From Lacrimispora sphenoides (GTDB lineage Bacteria; Bacillota; Clostridia; Lachnospirales; Lachnospiraceae), in NCBI RefSeq assembly GCF_900105215.1, contig NZ_FOIP01000002.1, forward strand, positions 1,922,001-1,986,000: a stretch of DNA of 64,000 bases. The letters run 5' to 3'. Below are positions 18,105 to 26,536 of this stretch, piece by piece. The translations under genes were made by a program, and so were the position numbers. Position 1 is the stretch's first letter. Every line of letters starts with the position of its first letter. The notes beneath the pieces were generated by a model. It searched no databases and was not told the DNA's origin. It worked only from the letters and a program-made list of their open reading frames with translations.

Positions 18105-18133
18105 ATTTTACGCTCTCTTCCTGTTTTTGTCAA
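18105..18133 (-). promoter_or_regulatory. Promoter of the metNIQ leader
   Basis: TTGACA (18133-18128), 17-nt spacer, TAAAAT (18110-18105) on the minus strand. The start would be near 18098, giving a leader of about 320 nt before metN that contains a small hairpin (ATTCCTA/TAGGAAT), the Met-rich ORF and the terminator. This region also covers the whole interval between metN and the dipeptidase gene. Confidence 0.8.
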
Positions 18134-18167
18134 TACATATTTTAAAATTTGAAACAAAAACCTAATT

Positions 18168-19571
18168 TTATGAACATAAGTCTACAATCACCTGCGCGAA
18201 TATCTTTGCGCTTACAATCAGTTCGTCAATGACTGCATACTCATCAGCTCCATGCATCCGGTTATCTGTCCCCGGCATGGAAGCGCCGAAGGCAACGCCG
18301 TTCTTTAATTCATGGACATAGGTACCGCCGCCCATGGATACGCACTCTCCCTTGCGGCCCGTATAGCTTTCATAAGCACTGAGCAGGGTCTTTACAAATT
18401 CCGAATTTCCATCCACATGATGAGGAGGCTTCATGGAATCATTGTGAAGGGTAAAGCCCTTTTCCGCCATGTTTCTTCTTACCACTAAAAGGACATTCTC
18501 CTCAGTCGCACAGACCGGACACCGGCTGTCAAAGGTACCCTCTAAGCCGGATTCTGTCACCTTTAAGAGACTGAATGCCAGAGTCAGGCTGCCGGAAAGC
18601 TCATCTTCCATTTTTATTCCCAAAGCTTCTCCAGAAGTATCCCCATGAGGAATCAGTTCCAGAAGGCGGCGGATCATGATCATCTGTTCGCATTCGGCCA
18701 GAGGAAGCTCTGTTAAGAATAAAAGAAGTCCGGTCAGGGCGTTATTACCCTCTTCAGGAAGAGAGGCATGAGCGCTTTTACCGATGGCAGTTATGATGGC
18801 TGTATCTTCATCCAATTTCAGTTCAAAGCGGATTCCCGTCCTTTTTTCACACTCTGCCGCTGCATGTTCAAGAACTTTTGCATCGAGGCCTGTCACAACT
18901 GCACTGGCCTTTCCAGGAACCACGTTTACTTTGGTTCCTGCCTCTACGCTAACCAGTTTTGGAAGCTGGTCAGAAGCTGTCCATTCTGCGGTGAAATGGC
19001 CGTTTAAGCCACCTTTTTCCGTATTCACAACCGGGAAGGAGCCGTCAGGAGAAAAGGTCATAGGTGCTTCCTTTTCTATGGCATAATAATGGGCGATATC
19101 TGAGCTTCCGCACTCTTCGTCCGTTCCCAGAATCAGCCGAACATTTTTATTAAGAGGAATATTCAGCTCTTTTACAGCTCTCATGGCATAAAGAGCTGCA
19201 ACAGCCGGGCCCTTATCATCTGCGGTTCCCCTGCCGAATAGTTTATCTCCCTTTACTACAGGTTCAAAAGGCTCAGTCTCCTTCCAGCCTTCTCCTGCAG
19301 GCACCACATCAAGATGGGCCAGGATATCAAGCTGGCTCTCCTTGTCGTTTAAATCTGCCGTTCCAACATAATTATCATAATTGGTAATGGAGAAACCATA
19401 GGATTCCGCAATATCCAGCGCTTCATTCAAAGCTTCAAACGCTCCCGGTCCATAAGGCATCCCTTCCCTGTAGGACATCTTTTCACTGTTAATGCGGCAC
19501 AGCGTACAGATGTCTTCTATCATTTCCTGCTTATGTGACTCTATATATTCTTCTATTTCTTTCCTATACAT
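18168..19571 (-). CDS. M20 family dipeptidase (PepV/Sapep type)
   Basis: A 467-residue zinc metallopeptidase of family M20A. Metal-site motifs are ILAHLDVVPAGEGW (His, Asp), GRGTADDKGP and GTDEECGSSD (Glu pair), with a C-terminal His in MHGADEYA. It should hydrolyse dipeptides, often Xaa-containing ones with beta-Ala or D-residues, in the cytosol. The ATG at 19571 is 8 nt after AAGGGG; a GTG three codons upstream is inside that site and unlikely. It lies upstream of the met leader on the same strand, with the met promoter inside the intergenic gap, so the two are separately expressed. Confidence 0.92.
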   Translation of the reverse strand: MYRKEIEEYIESHKQEMIEDICTLCRINSEKMSYREGMPYGPGAFEALNEALDIAESYGFSITNYDNYVGTADLNDKESQLDILAHLDVVPAGEGWKETEPFEPVVKGDKLFGRGTADDKGPAVAALYAMRAVKELNIPLNKNVRLILGTDEECGSSDIAHYYAIEKEAPMTFSPDGSFPVVNTEKGGLNGHFTAEWTASDQLPKLVSVEAGTKVNVVPGKASAVVTGLDAKVLEHAAAECEKRTGIRFELKLDEDTAIITAIGKSAHASLPEEGNNALTGLLLFLTELPLAECEQMIMIRRLLELIPHGDTSGEALGIKMEDELSGSLTLAFSLLKVTESGLEGTFDSRCPVCATEENVLLVVRRNMAEKGFTLHNDSMKPPHHVDGNSEFVKTLLSAYESYTGRKGECVSMGGGTYVHELKNGVAFGASMPGTDNRMHGADEYAVIDELIVSAKIFAQVIVDLCS

Positions 19572-19591
19572 GATCCACACCCCTTTTTTTC

Positions 19592-20044
19592 TTATTTCAT
19601 CATAGATGCCAGCACGTCATTTACTGCTTTGCCGTCTGCTTTGCCTTTTACCTTGGGCATCAGGGTCTTCATGATCCTTCCTTTGTCTGCTCCAGTAGGA
19701 GCTTCAATTCCAAGTTCCTCAAGAACAGACTGGAGGATCTCCCTGATCTGCTCCTCTCCCATATCCTCCGGAGCAAATTCCTTATAAACGGTAATACGAA
19801 ACGCCGCTTCTTCCCGGATATCCGTCCTGTCTTCAGGCGCAAGATCATGAGTTTCCTGAGTCTGTTTGATTTCCTTCTTTACAACTGTATTGGCCTCATC
19901 TTCCGTAATAGGGGTATGATCCTTCTTATCGATTTCAAAATTCTTAAGAGCAGAAAGAAGCATGGATAAAGCATCTTTTCGCTGTTTATCCTTTGCCTTC
20001 ATTGCCTCTACCATGGCTGCCCTTACTTCATCAATCTTACTCAT
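19592..20044 (-). CDS. GatB/YqeY domain protein
   Basis: A 150-residue YqeY-like protein, the stand-alone version of the tRNA-binding domain found at the C-terminus of GatB. The family pattern MSKIDEVRAAMVEAMKAKDK at the start, DEANTVVKKEIKQTQE in the middle and GRIMKTLMPKVKGKADGK near the end are all present. Its role is not firmly established; tRNA or amidotransferase-related functions are proposed for the family. AAGGAGG precedes the ATG. It sits 20 bp upstream of the dipeptidase gene on the same strand and 91 bp downstream of the RF3 gene. Confidence 0.93.
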   Translation of the reverse strand: MSKIDEVRAAMVEAMKAKDKQRKDALSMLLSALKNFEIDKKDHTPITEDEANTVVKKEIKQTQETHDLAPEDRTDIREEAAFRITVYKEFAPEDMGEEQIREILQSVLEELGIEAPTGADKGRIMKTLMPKVKGKADGKAVNDVLASMMK

Positions 20045-20135
20045 TGTCTGCTGCCTCCTTATATTTTATGATCACTAAACCGTTACCAGCTTTCCGGCAT
20101 CTAAATTGAGCGAACGACTCACAAAACGTTTTTTC

Positions 20136-21725
20136 TTAGTTGTGGCCGAATTCAGAAAGCTTTAGTCCCGGATTACGCTCCAATACCATGCCAACACTCC
20201 AGCTGTTGACAAATAAAAGAAGAGGATTGTCTTTTAGATCCTTGATCCGTTTCATATCGGACGTACCCTGAATCTTGGCTACATCAATTTCTTCTTTGTT
20301 CACGATCCAGCGGATATATTCATATGGAAGCTTCTCAAGCCTTACTTCCACGTTGTACTCATTTTCCAGACGATAGGTCAAAACCTCAAACTGCAGTTCT
20401 CCCACGACTCCCACGATGATCTCTTCCATTCCGGTATTAAACTCCTGGAAGATCTGAATGGCACCTTCCTGTGCGATCTGGTTTACGCCTTTGATGAACT
20501 GCTTTCTTTTCATGGTGTCCATCTGCCGCACTCTTGCGAAATGCTCTGGTGCAAAGGTAGGAATCCCCTCATATTCAAATTTTTTATTGGATTTGCAAAG
20601 GGTATCTCCGATGGAAAAAATGCCCGGATCAAAGACACCAATAATATCACCTGCATAGGCCTCTTCCACGATCTTCCTGTCCTGGGCCATAATCTGCTGT
20701 GGCTGGGACAAACGCATTTTTTTGCTGCCCTGCACATGGTATACTTCCATGCCTGCGTCAAACTTGCCGGAGACGATCCGCATGAATGCAACACGGTCTC
20801 TGTGAGCCTTATTCATGTTGGCCTGGATCTTGAATACAAAAGCGGAAAACTCCTCTTCAAATGGGTCCACAACTCCTGTTGTCGTCAGTCTTGGCAGCGG
20901 AGAAGTTGTCATCTGAAGAAAGTGCTGCAGGAATGTCTCTACCCCGAAGTTTGTGAGAGCAGAACCGAAAAATACAGGAGATAAGTCTCCCCTGCCGACC
21001 CGGTCCATATCCAGTTCATCACTGGCACCGTCAAGCAGCTCGATATCCTCCATAAGCTGCTGGTGATAGCTTTCTCCGATCATTGCATCCACCTGGGCAT
21101 CCCCCAGCTGGACTTCTGTAGCCTCCACTTCCTTCTGGCCGTTCGTAGTCGCCCGGAATGTGGTTATGGTTTCTTTAAAGCGGTCATAAACCCCTTTAAA
21201 TTCTCTTCCGCAGCCTATGGGCCAGTTAACAGGACAGGTCCGGATTCCAAGCACTTCCTCGATCTCATCCATCAGTTCAAATGGATCTCTTGCTTCCCGG
21301 TCCATCTTATTCACAAATGTAAAAATGGGGATATGGCGCATAACGCAGACTTTAAACAGCTTGATGGTCTGAGCCTCCACACCTTTGGAACCGTCAATGA
21401 CCATGACAGCGGAATCGGCCGCCATAAGGGTACGATAGGTATCCTCAGAGAAATCCTGGTGGCCTGGTGTGTCCAGAATGTTGATGCAGAATCCGTCGTA
21501 ATTAAACTGTAACACAGAGGAGGTGACGGAAATACCTCTCTCTTTTTCAATCTCCATCCAGTCGGAAACGGCATGCTTGGCACCTTTTCTTCCTTTTACG
21601 GTACCGGCCAGATTAATGGCTCCTCCGTAAAGCAGAAATTTCTCCGTCAAGGTCGTCTTTCCCGCATCCGGATGGGAAATAATAGCAAATGTTCTTCTCT
21701 TTTTAATTTCTTCCGCTATATTCAC
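20136..21725 (-). CDS. prfC: Peptide chain release factor 3
   Basis: A 529-residue class II release factor, a translational GTPase that recycles RF1/RF2. GTPase motifs are SHPDAGKTTLTEKF (G1), DTPGHQDFSEDTYR (G3) and FVNKMDREARDPFELMDEIE (G4). The length equals E. coli RF3. The start is GTG at 21725, reading NIAEEIKKRRTF, because GGAGG lies 10 nt upstream; an open frame eight codons longer includes the ribosome site itself. It stands alone between two intergenic gaps containing hairpins. Confidence 0.96.
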   Translation of the reverse strand: MNIAEEIKKRRTFAIISHPDAGKTTLTEKFLLYGGAINLAGTVKGRKGAKHAVSDWMEIEKERGISVTSSVLQFNYDGFCINILDTPGHQDFSEDTYRTLMAADSAVMVIDGSKGVEAQTIKLFKVCVMRHIPIFTFVNKMDREARDPFELMDEIEEVLGIRTCPVNWPIGCGREFKGVYDRFKETITTFRATTNGQKEVEATEVQLGDAQVDAMIGESYHQQLMEDIELLDGASDELDMDRVGRGDLSPVFFGSALTNFGVETFLQHFLQMTTSPLPRLTTTGVVDPFEEEFSAFVFKIQANMNKAHRDRVAFMRIVSGKFDAGMEVYHVQGSKKMRLSQPQQIMAQDRKIVEEAYAGDIIGVFDPGIFSIGDTLCKSNKKFEYEGIPTFAPEHFARVRQMDTMKRKQFIKGVNQIAQEGAIQIFQEFNTGMEEIIVGVVGELQFEVLTYRLENEYNVEVRLEKLPYEYIRWIVNKEEIDVAKIQGTSDMKRIKDLKDNPLLLFVNSWSVGMVLERNPGLKLSEFGHN

Positions 21726-21853
21726 AAAAATAGTTCCTCCAAAATTCACGTCTAGATCTCGTCTATTGTAGTATGATTCTAACCATAAGTCAAGATTCTC
21801 TCTTCCATAGTTAAGCGGATTTTCGCAATCCGTTTCGCTACTTGCCCACAGTG

Positions 21854-21907
21854 TGCCCCGATCTACCGGGCATAACCGAATAGCAGCTATCGCTGCCTGA
21901 TTCGGTT
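21854..21907. repeat. Two-hairpin intergenic element
   Basis: Hairpin one: AACCGAA (21874-21880) pairs with TTCGGTT (21901-21907), with an inner GCAGC/GCTGC stem. Hairpin two: TGCCCC (21854-21859) with GGGCA (21868-21872). The arrangement (long stem, then a TGCCC..GGGCA stem) resembles the elements at 45212-45315 and 59144-59188. It overlaps the stop codon of the hydrolase gene and has no clear T-tract. A third stem (GCGGATT..AATCCGT) follows at about 21813-21832. Confidence 0.5.
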
Positions 21908-22721
21908 AAAAATTAGAAAGCCAGGTTTTTGCAAGAGAAATCCAGCTCTGGCAGGAAGGTTCTAAGAGGGACTCGTTGGAGCCTGCGGTTTCTTCGTTGG
22001 CCAGAGACAGGCCATGACATCCTGCAGGATAAACATGAAGTTCAAAATTTACGCCATGCCTTCTCATGGCAGAAGCCAGGAGCAGACTGTTTTCAAGGGG
22101 CACAGCAGCATCGGTATACGTATGCCACAGGAAAGCTTTCGGAGTCTTTTCCGTAACAAAGTTCTCTAAGGAAACCGCCTCTGTCTCTTCCTTTGCCGCA
22201 TTCTCACCCAAAAGACTTAAGATAGAACCGGCATGCTTAAACTCCCCGCTTGTGATCACAGGGTAATTTAAAATCAGCCCGTCCGGACGGATCTCCTCCG
22301 GAGTCCGATCTATGGCTTCCCACACAAAATCCCTGTCCCAGAAAACCCCAAGACTACAGGCCAAATGCCCGGCGGCAGAAAAACCGCATGGAATGATTTT
22401 ATTGGTGTCAACCTTCCATTCTGCTGCGTGCTGCCGGATGACAGCTACCGCTTCCGCAAGCTCCCTTAGGGAAGTGGGGAAACGATTGGGGTCCACGCTG
22501 TAATCCAAAACAAATGCATGACAGCCCATGGACATAAACTGCAAGGCTATGGGCTCACTCTCCCGATCTGACCGCCGGCTGTATCCGCCTCCGGGGAGCA
22601 CAATAACAGCAGGGCGAAGCATATCCGGGTTAACGCTTATGCTGTCCAGTAAATAACCAGTCAAACACACCGGACCGGTCAACTGCCCTGGTACAGCGAT
22701 TTGTCTTTTCTCAATTCTCAT
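21906..22721 (-). CDS. Alpha/beta hydrolase (esterase/lipase)
   Basis: A 271-residue alpha/beta hydrolase of the acetyl-xylan esterase / BD-FAE type. It has the oxyanion region VIVLPGGGYSRRS, the nucleophile elbow GFSAAG, an Asp in WHTYTDAAVP and a His in PAGCHGLSLAN, so the Ser-Asp-His triad is intact. No signal peptide is seen. It probably deacetylates sugars or oligosaccharides in the cytosol, but the substrate is not known. The start is 5 bp downstream of the coaBC stop, suggesting co-transcription with coaBC. Confidence 0.88.
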   Translation of the reverse strand: MRIEKRQIAVPGQLTGPVCLTGYLLDSISVNPDMLRPAVIVLPGGGYSRRSDRESEPIALQFMSMGCHAFVLDYSVDPNRFPTSLRELAEAVAVIRQHAAEWKVDTNKIIPCGFSAAGHLACSLGVFWDRDFVWEAIDRTPEEIRPDGLILNYPVITSGEFKHAGSILSLLGENAAKEETEAVSLENFVTEKTPKAFLWHTYTDAAVPLENSLLLASAMRRHGVNFELHVYPAGCHGLSLANEETAGSNESLLEPSCQSWISLAKTWLSNF

Positions 22722-22726
22722 AATGC

Positions 22727-23935
22727 CTACTCCTTCTTTCCCTCATTCTGACGAGTAAATATCTCATCCAGAATGTGATGCGCTACTTCATCTTTTGTCA
22801 TGGTCTTAAGTGGCAGCTCTTTATCCCTGGTTATGATAGTAACTACGTTGGTATCTGTTCCAAAGCCGGCTCCTTCCACTTTTAAGTTGTTGGCAACAAT
22901 CATGTCTATCTTTTTTTTATCAAGCTTTACTCTTGAATTTTCCATCATATTCTGGGTCTCCATGGAAAAGCCGCAAAGAAACTGTCCCTTTCTACGGTGC
23001 TCTCCCAACCATTTAAGGATATCGTCCGTCCGTTCCAGTTCTATAACCATTTCTCCCTCTTTTTTCTTTGTTTTTTCCGTTCCCACATGCTTTGGACGGT
23101 AATCCGCCACAGCGGCCGCCTTAATGATGGCATCCTGAGATTCCGCTTCTTCCGTAACCGCATCAAACATTTCTTTTGCGCTGCCAACCTCTATGAGGTG
23201 TACAAACCTGGGCTTTGGCGTATCCGTTATCCCGCTCACAAGCGTCACATCCGCCCCTCTTAAGGAGGCAGCCTTTGCCACTGCATAGCCCATTTTCCCT
23301 GTGGAATGGTTTGTGATGAACCGGACCGGATCAATGGATTCCCTGGTAGGACCGGCCGTTACCAGAATCTTCTTTCCTGCCAGGTCTTTTTCAAAGCAGA
23401 CCTCTTTTTCAATGAAATCAAATAGCACCTCAGGATCCGGCATCTTTCCTGCCCCAATATCGCCGCAGGCCAGGTACCCGAAATCAGGTTTGATTACTTC
23501 CATGCCATAGGACTCACAAATCCTTATATTATCCTGAACAATTGGATTTTCGTACATATTGGTGTTCATGGCAGGAGAAATGATTTTCTTGCATCTGCAT
23601 GCCAAAACAGTGGTTGTCAACATGTCATCCGCCATCCCATGAGCCAGCTTTGCGATCACATTGGCACTGGCCGGTGCAATCATTACAACGTCGGCAAGCT
23701 TGGCAAGGGATACATGCTCTACGTTGAACTGAAAATTGCGGTCAAAAGTATCCACCAGGCATTTATTGCCTGTCAATGTTTCAAACGTAATGGGATTAAT
23801 AAAATTCGTTGCATTTTGGGACATTAAGACATGTACGTTGCAGCCCTTTTTTACCAGCATACTGGCAAGTCCGGCTATCTTATAGGCCGCAATACTACCT
23901 GTTACACCCAAAATGATATTTTTTCCTTTCAGCAT
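22727..23935 (-). CDS. coaBC: Bifunctional PPC synthetase/decarboxylase
   Basis: A 402-residue fusion for coenzyme A synthesis. The N-terminal flavoprotein domain (about 1-185) decarboxylates 4'-phospho-N-pantothenoylcysteine: GVTGSIAAYK binding loop, His in NVEHVSLAKLAD, SPAMNTNMYENP and the Cys in LACGDIGAGKMPDP. The C-terminal domain (about 190-400) joins phosphopantothenate with cysteine using CTP: VTAGPTRESIDPVRFITN and STGKMG. It is divergent from coaX, the pantothenate kinase gene, across an 84-bp shared promoter region, which keeps two CoA steps together. GGGAGG precedes the ATG. Confidence 0.97.
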   Translation of the reverse strand: MLKGKNIILGVTGSIAAYKIAGLASMLVKKGCNVHVLMSQNATNFINPITFETLTGNKCLVDTFDRNFQFNVEHVSLAKLADVVMIAPASANVIAKLAHGMADDMLTTTVLACRCKKIISPAMNTNMYENPIVQDNIRICESYGMEVIKPDFGYLACGDIGAGKMPDPEVLFDFIEKEVCFEKDLAGKKILVTAGPTRESIDPVRFITNHSTGKMGYAVAKAASLRGADVTLVSGITDTPKPRFVHLIEVGSAKEMFDAVTEEAESQDAIIKAAAVADYRPKHVGTEKTKKKEGEMVIELERTDDILKWLGEHRRKGQFLCGFSMETQNMMENSRVKLDKKKIDMIVANNLKVEGAGFGTDTNVVTIITRDKELPLKTMTKDEVAHHILDEIFTRQNEGKKE

Positions 23936-24019
23936 AAGTGCCTCCCGTTGTTTTTCGTCTTAAAATATGATACTCTACAGTATAGCACAAGAAAAAAAAG
24001 TTGGAAAGGAGTTCCCTTT

Positions 24020-24790
24020 ATGATTTTGGCCATAGATATGGGAAACAGCAATATTGTCATAGGCGGCATCGACAATACCGGCATTTACTTTGTAGAGCGA
24101 GTTACCACCAATCACGGAAAAACCGAGCTGGAATATGCGGTTAATATAAAAGATATTATGGAAATTCACAACATGCCCCTCTCATCCATAGAAGGGGCAA
24201 TCCTGTCTTCGGTTGTTCCTCCTCTTACGGATGTGGTCGTGTGTGCTGTTAAAAAAATAACAGGCAAGACACCCATGGTGGTCGGCTCCGGAATGAAGAC
24301 CGGACTCAACATCAAGATGGACAACCCTAAGACCGTTGGCAGCGATTTAATCGTCAATGCGGTAGCTGCTTTAAAGGAATATCAGGCTCCCATCATTATC
24401 GTTGACATGGGAACTGCCACTACCATGTCCGTCATTGACCGGAATGGAAACTACTCCGGCGGCATTATATTCCCCGGCCTCAGAGTCTCCCTGGATTCCT
24501 TAAGCAGCCGGGCCGCCCAGCTCCCTTACATCGGTTTAAACAAACCGACCAGGGTGATCGGCAAAAATACCATTGACTGCATGAAAAACGGAATCCTTTA
24601 CGGCAATGCCGCCATGATCGACGGTGTCATCGACCGTATGGAGGAAGAATTAGGGACTTTGGCAAGCCTTGTGGCGACCGGAGGTCTGGCTTCCTCTGTC
24701 GTCCCGCTTTGTTATCATAAAATTCATTATGACGAGGCTTTGCTATTAAAGGGATTGCTGGTTCTATATGAAAAAAATAAGCAGGATTAA
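24020..24790 (+). CDS. coaX: Type III pantothenate kinase
   Basis: A 256-residue ASKHA-fold kinase catalysing the first step of CoA synthesis. Motifs are ILAIDMGNSN (phosphate 1), IIVDMGTATTMSVID (phosphate 2) and VATGGLASSVVP (adenosine). AAAGGAG 8 nt before ATG 24020 sets the start; longer readings upstream overlap coaBC on the opposite strand. Type III enzymes are not feedback inhibited by CoA and do not use acetyl-CoA. Followed after about 110 bp by sigG. Confidence 0.96.
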   Translation: MILAIDMGNSNIVIGGIDNTGIYFVERVTTNHGKTELEYAVNIKDIMEIHNMPLSSIEGAILSSVVPPLTDVVVCAVKKITGKTPMVVGSGMKTGLNIKMDNPKTVGSDLIVNAVAALKEYQAPIIIVDMGTATTMSVIDRNGNYSGGIIFPGLRVSLDSLSSRAAQLPYIGLNKPTRVIGKNTIDCMKNGILYGNAAMIDGVIDRMEEELGTLASLVATGGLASSVVPLCYHKIHYDEALLLKGLLVLYEKNKQD

Positions 24791-24831
24791 TAATGCCCTA
24801 AAAACTGGAAAATAATTTTGATCCGGCTATC

Positions 24832-24861
24832 GTATAAAAGCCCTCGATTGAGTACATCATT
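24832..24861 (+). promoter_or_regulatory. Possible sigma-G type promoter of sigG
   Basis: GTATA (24832-24836), 18 nt, CATCATT (24855-24861) partly matches the sigma-G pattern GnATA-N18-CATnnTA. sigG is known to be autoregulated in Bacillus. The match is short and could be chance. Confidence 0.35.
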
Positions 24862-24898
24862 TCTGTATGAGAATAATGAATGATGCGGAGGGAAAGAT

Positions 24899-25675
24899 AT
24901 GTCTGGATACAAAGTAGAGATTTGTGGTGTCAATACTTCCAAACTTCCTCTTCTTAATAACGAAGAGAAGGAAGTTCTGTTCAAACGGATTCTTGATGGA
25001 GATAAAAAGGCCAGAGAAGATTACATCAAGGGAAACTTAAGACTGGTTCTCAGTGTCATACAACGTTTTTCCGGCAGCAATGAAAACGTTGACGACTTAT
25101 TTCAGATCGGATGCATCGGTTTAATCAAAGCCATTGATAATTTCGATATTACGCAGAACGTCCGGTTCTCCACCTATGCGGTGCCCATGATTCTGGGCGA
25201 AGTACGGCGTTACCTTCGGGATAATAATTCTATCCGCGTCAGCCGGTCCCTGCGTGATACCGCTTACAAGGCAATCTATGCCAAAGAGAATTTAATGAAG
25301 AAAAACTTAAAAGAACCTACCCTGATGGAAATCGCCGATGAGATCGGAGTCAGCAAAGAAGACATCACCTATGCTCTTGATGCCATTCAAAGCCCGGTCA
25401 GCCTTTATGAGCCGGTCTATTCTGACGGCGGTGATCCTCTTTTTGTCATGGACCAGATCAGTGACAAAAAAAACTTAGAGGAAAACTGGGTAGAGGACAT
25501 CTCCTTAAACGAGGCCATGAGACGCCTTCCCGAAAGAGAGCGCCATATCATTGACATGCGCTTTTTTGAAGGAAAGACACAGACCGAGGTTGCTGAAGAA
25601 ATCCATATCAGTCAGGCACAGGTAAGCCGCCTGGAAAAAAATGCTTTAAAGACAATGAAGAATTACCTTTCTTAG
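24899..25675 (+). CDS. sigG: Forespore sigma factor SigG
   Basis: A 258-residue sporulation sigma factor. The N-terminus YKVEICGVNTSKLPLL is specific to SigG, and region 2 (LRLVLSVIQRFSG, DDLFQIGCIGLIKAIDNFD, FSTYAVPMILGEVRRYLRDNN), region 3 (RVSRSLRDTAYKA) and region 4 (ISQAQVSRLEKNAL) follow. It directs late forespore genes. In Bacillus and most Clostridia it follows spoIIGA-sigE directly; here it lies about 15 kb away on the opposite strand, after coaX. GGAGG precedes the ATG. Confidence 0.97.
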   Translation: MSGYKVEICGVNTSKLPLLNNEEKEVLFKRILDGDKKAREDYIKGNLRLVLSVIQRFSGSNENVDDLFQIGCIGLIKAIDNFDITQNVRFSTYAVPMILGEVRRYLRDNNSIRVSRSLRDTAYKAIYAKENLMKKNLKEPTLMEIADEIGVSKEDITYALDAIQSPVSLYEPVYSDGGDPLFVMDQISDKKNLEENWVEDISLNEAMRRLPERERHIIDMRFFEGKTQTEVAEEIHISQAQVSRLEKNALKTMKNYLS

Positions 25676-25697
25676 GTAACGGCTTCCTTATAAATAC

Positions 25698-25733
25698 AAG
25701 CCCACCTTTCCGCTTAGGAAGGCAGGCTTTTAC
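25698..25733 (+). terminator. Terminator after sigG
   Basis: AAGCC..CTTTCC pairs with GGAAG..GGCTT around a 5-nt loop, followed by TTTT. It lies 23 bp after the sigG stop. The same hairpin may serve the convergent ula operon weakly. Confidence 0.6.
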
Positions 25734-25818
25734 ATATACCGGAGAGATTTCTCCCTCCCTTATGACAGCTTATCAAAAAAGCTTTCTGATATCCCCTCAT
25801 TTACTTTCTCTTAAAAAT

Positions 25819-26526
25819 CTATCTTTCATTCTCCCCATTCTTTTGACCATAATATGCATTGGTCCCATGCTTTCTTAAATAATGCTTATCCTGCAGTTCC
25901 TGTGGTGCCTGGATGACATCCGGATTGATCTGCTCACAACGGTAAGCCATTTAGGCTACCTCTTCTAAAACCACTGCATTATGCACAGCCTCTTTGGGAT
26001 CCTTCCCCCAGGTAAAAGGTCCGTGGTTTTTACAGAGGCAGGCAGGTACTGCCATATACTCTTTGTTCTTAAAATAGTCTGCAATCAGGAGTCCCGTGTT
26101 TTTCTCATACCCTTCCTCGATCTCTTCCTTTGCCAGGCAGCGAAGGCAGGGTACTTCTCCGTATATATAATCCGCATGGGTAGTGCCATAGCAGGGAATC
26201 CCCCGCCCGGACTGGGCCCAGCTGGTTGCCCAGGAAGAATGGGTGTGCACGATCCCGCCGATCTTTGGGAATGCCTTATAAAGTTCCAGATGAGTGGCAG
26301 TATCAGAGGAAGGGTTATATTTTCCTTCCACCTTTCTGCCCTCTAAATCCATAACCACCATATCTTCCGGCTTAAGCTGGCTATAATCCACACCGCTGGG
26401 CTTAATGACAAACATGCCTCTTTCTCGGTCTATTGCGCTGACATTGCCCCAGGTAAAGGTGACAAGACCGTACTTGGGCAGTTCCATGTTGGCTTCGTAA
26501 ACAAGCTTCTTTAAGTCTTCTAACAT
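25819..26526 (-). pseudogene. ulaF: L-ribulose-5-P 4-epimerase with in-frame stop
   Basis: An AraD/UlaF/SgbE class II aldolase-fold epimerase. The reading from ATG 26526 (AGGAGG 6 nt upstream) runs 191 residues with metal ligands HTH in [10 protein letters not shown] and His in [10 protein letters not shown], and Asp in THADY, then meets TAA at 25953-25951 after AVVLEEVA. The same frame continues for 43 more codons starting MAYRCEQINP and containing DKHYLRKHGTNAYYGQ, the conserved C-terminus of the family, up to TAG at 25819. A single change of the TAA to AAA or GAA would restore a 235-residue protein of normal length. The missing part holds the Tyr (Tyr229 in E. coli AraD) needed for catalysis, so the short product should be inactive. 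It could be a true nonsense mutation or a sequencing error. Confidence 0.85.
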
Positions 26527-26536
26527 GTTTCTCCTC

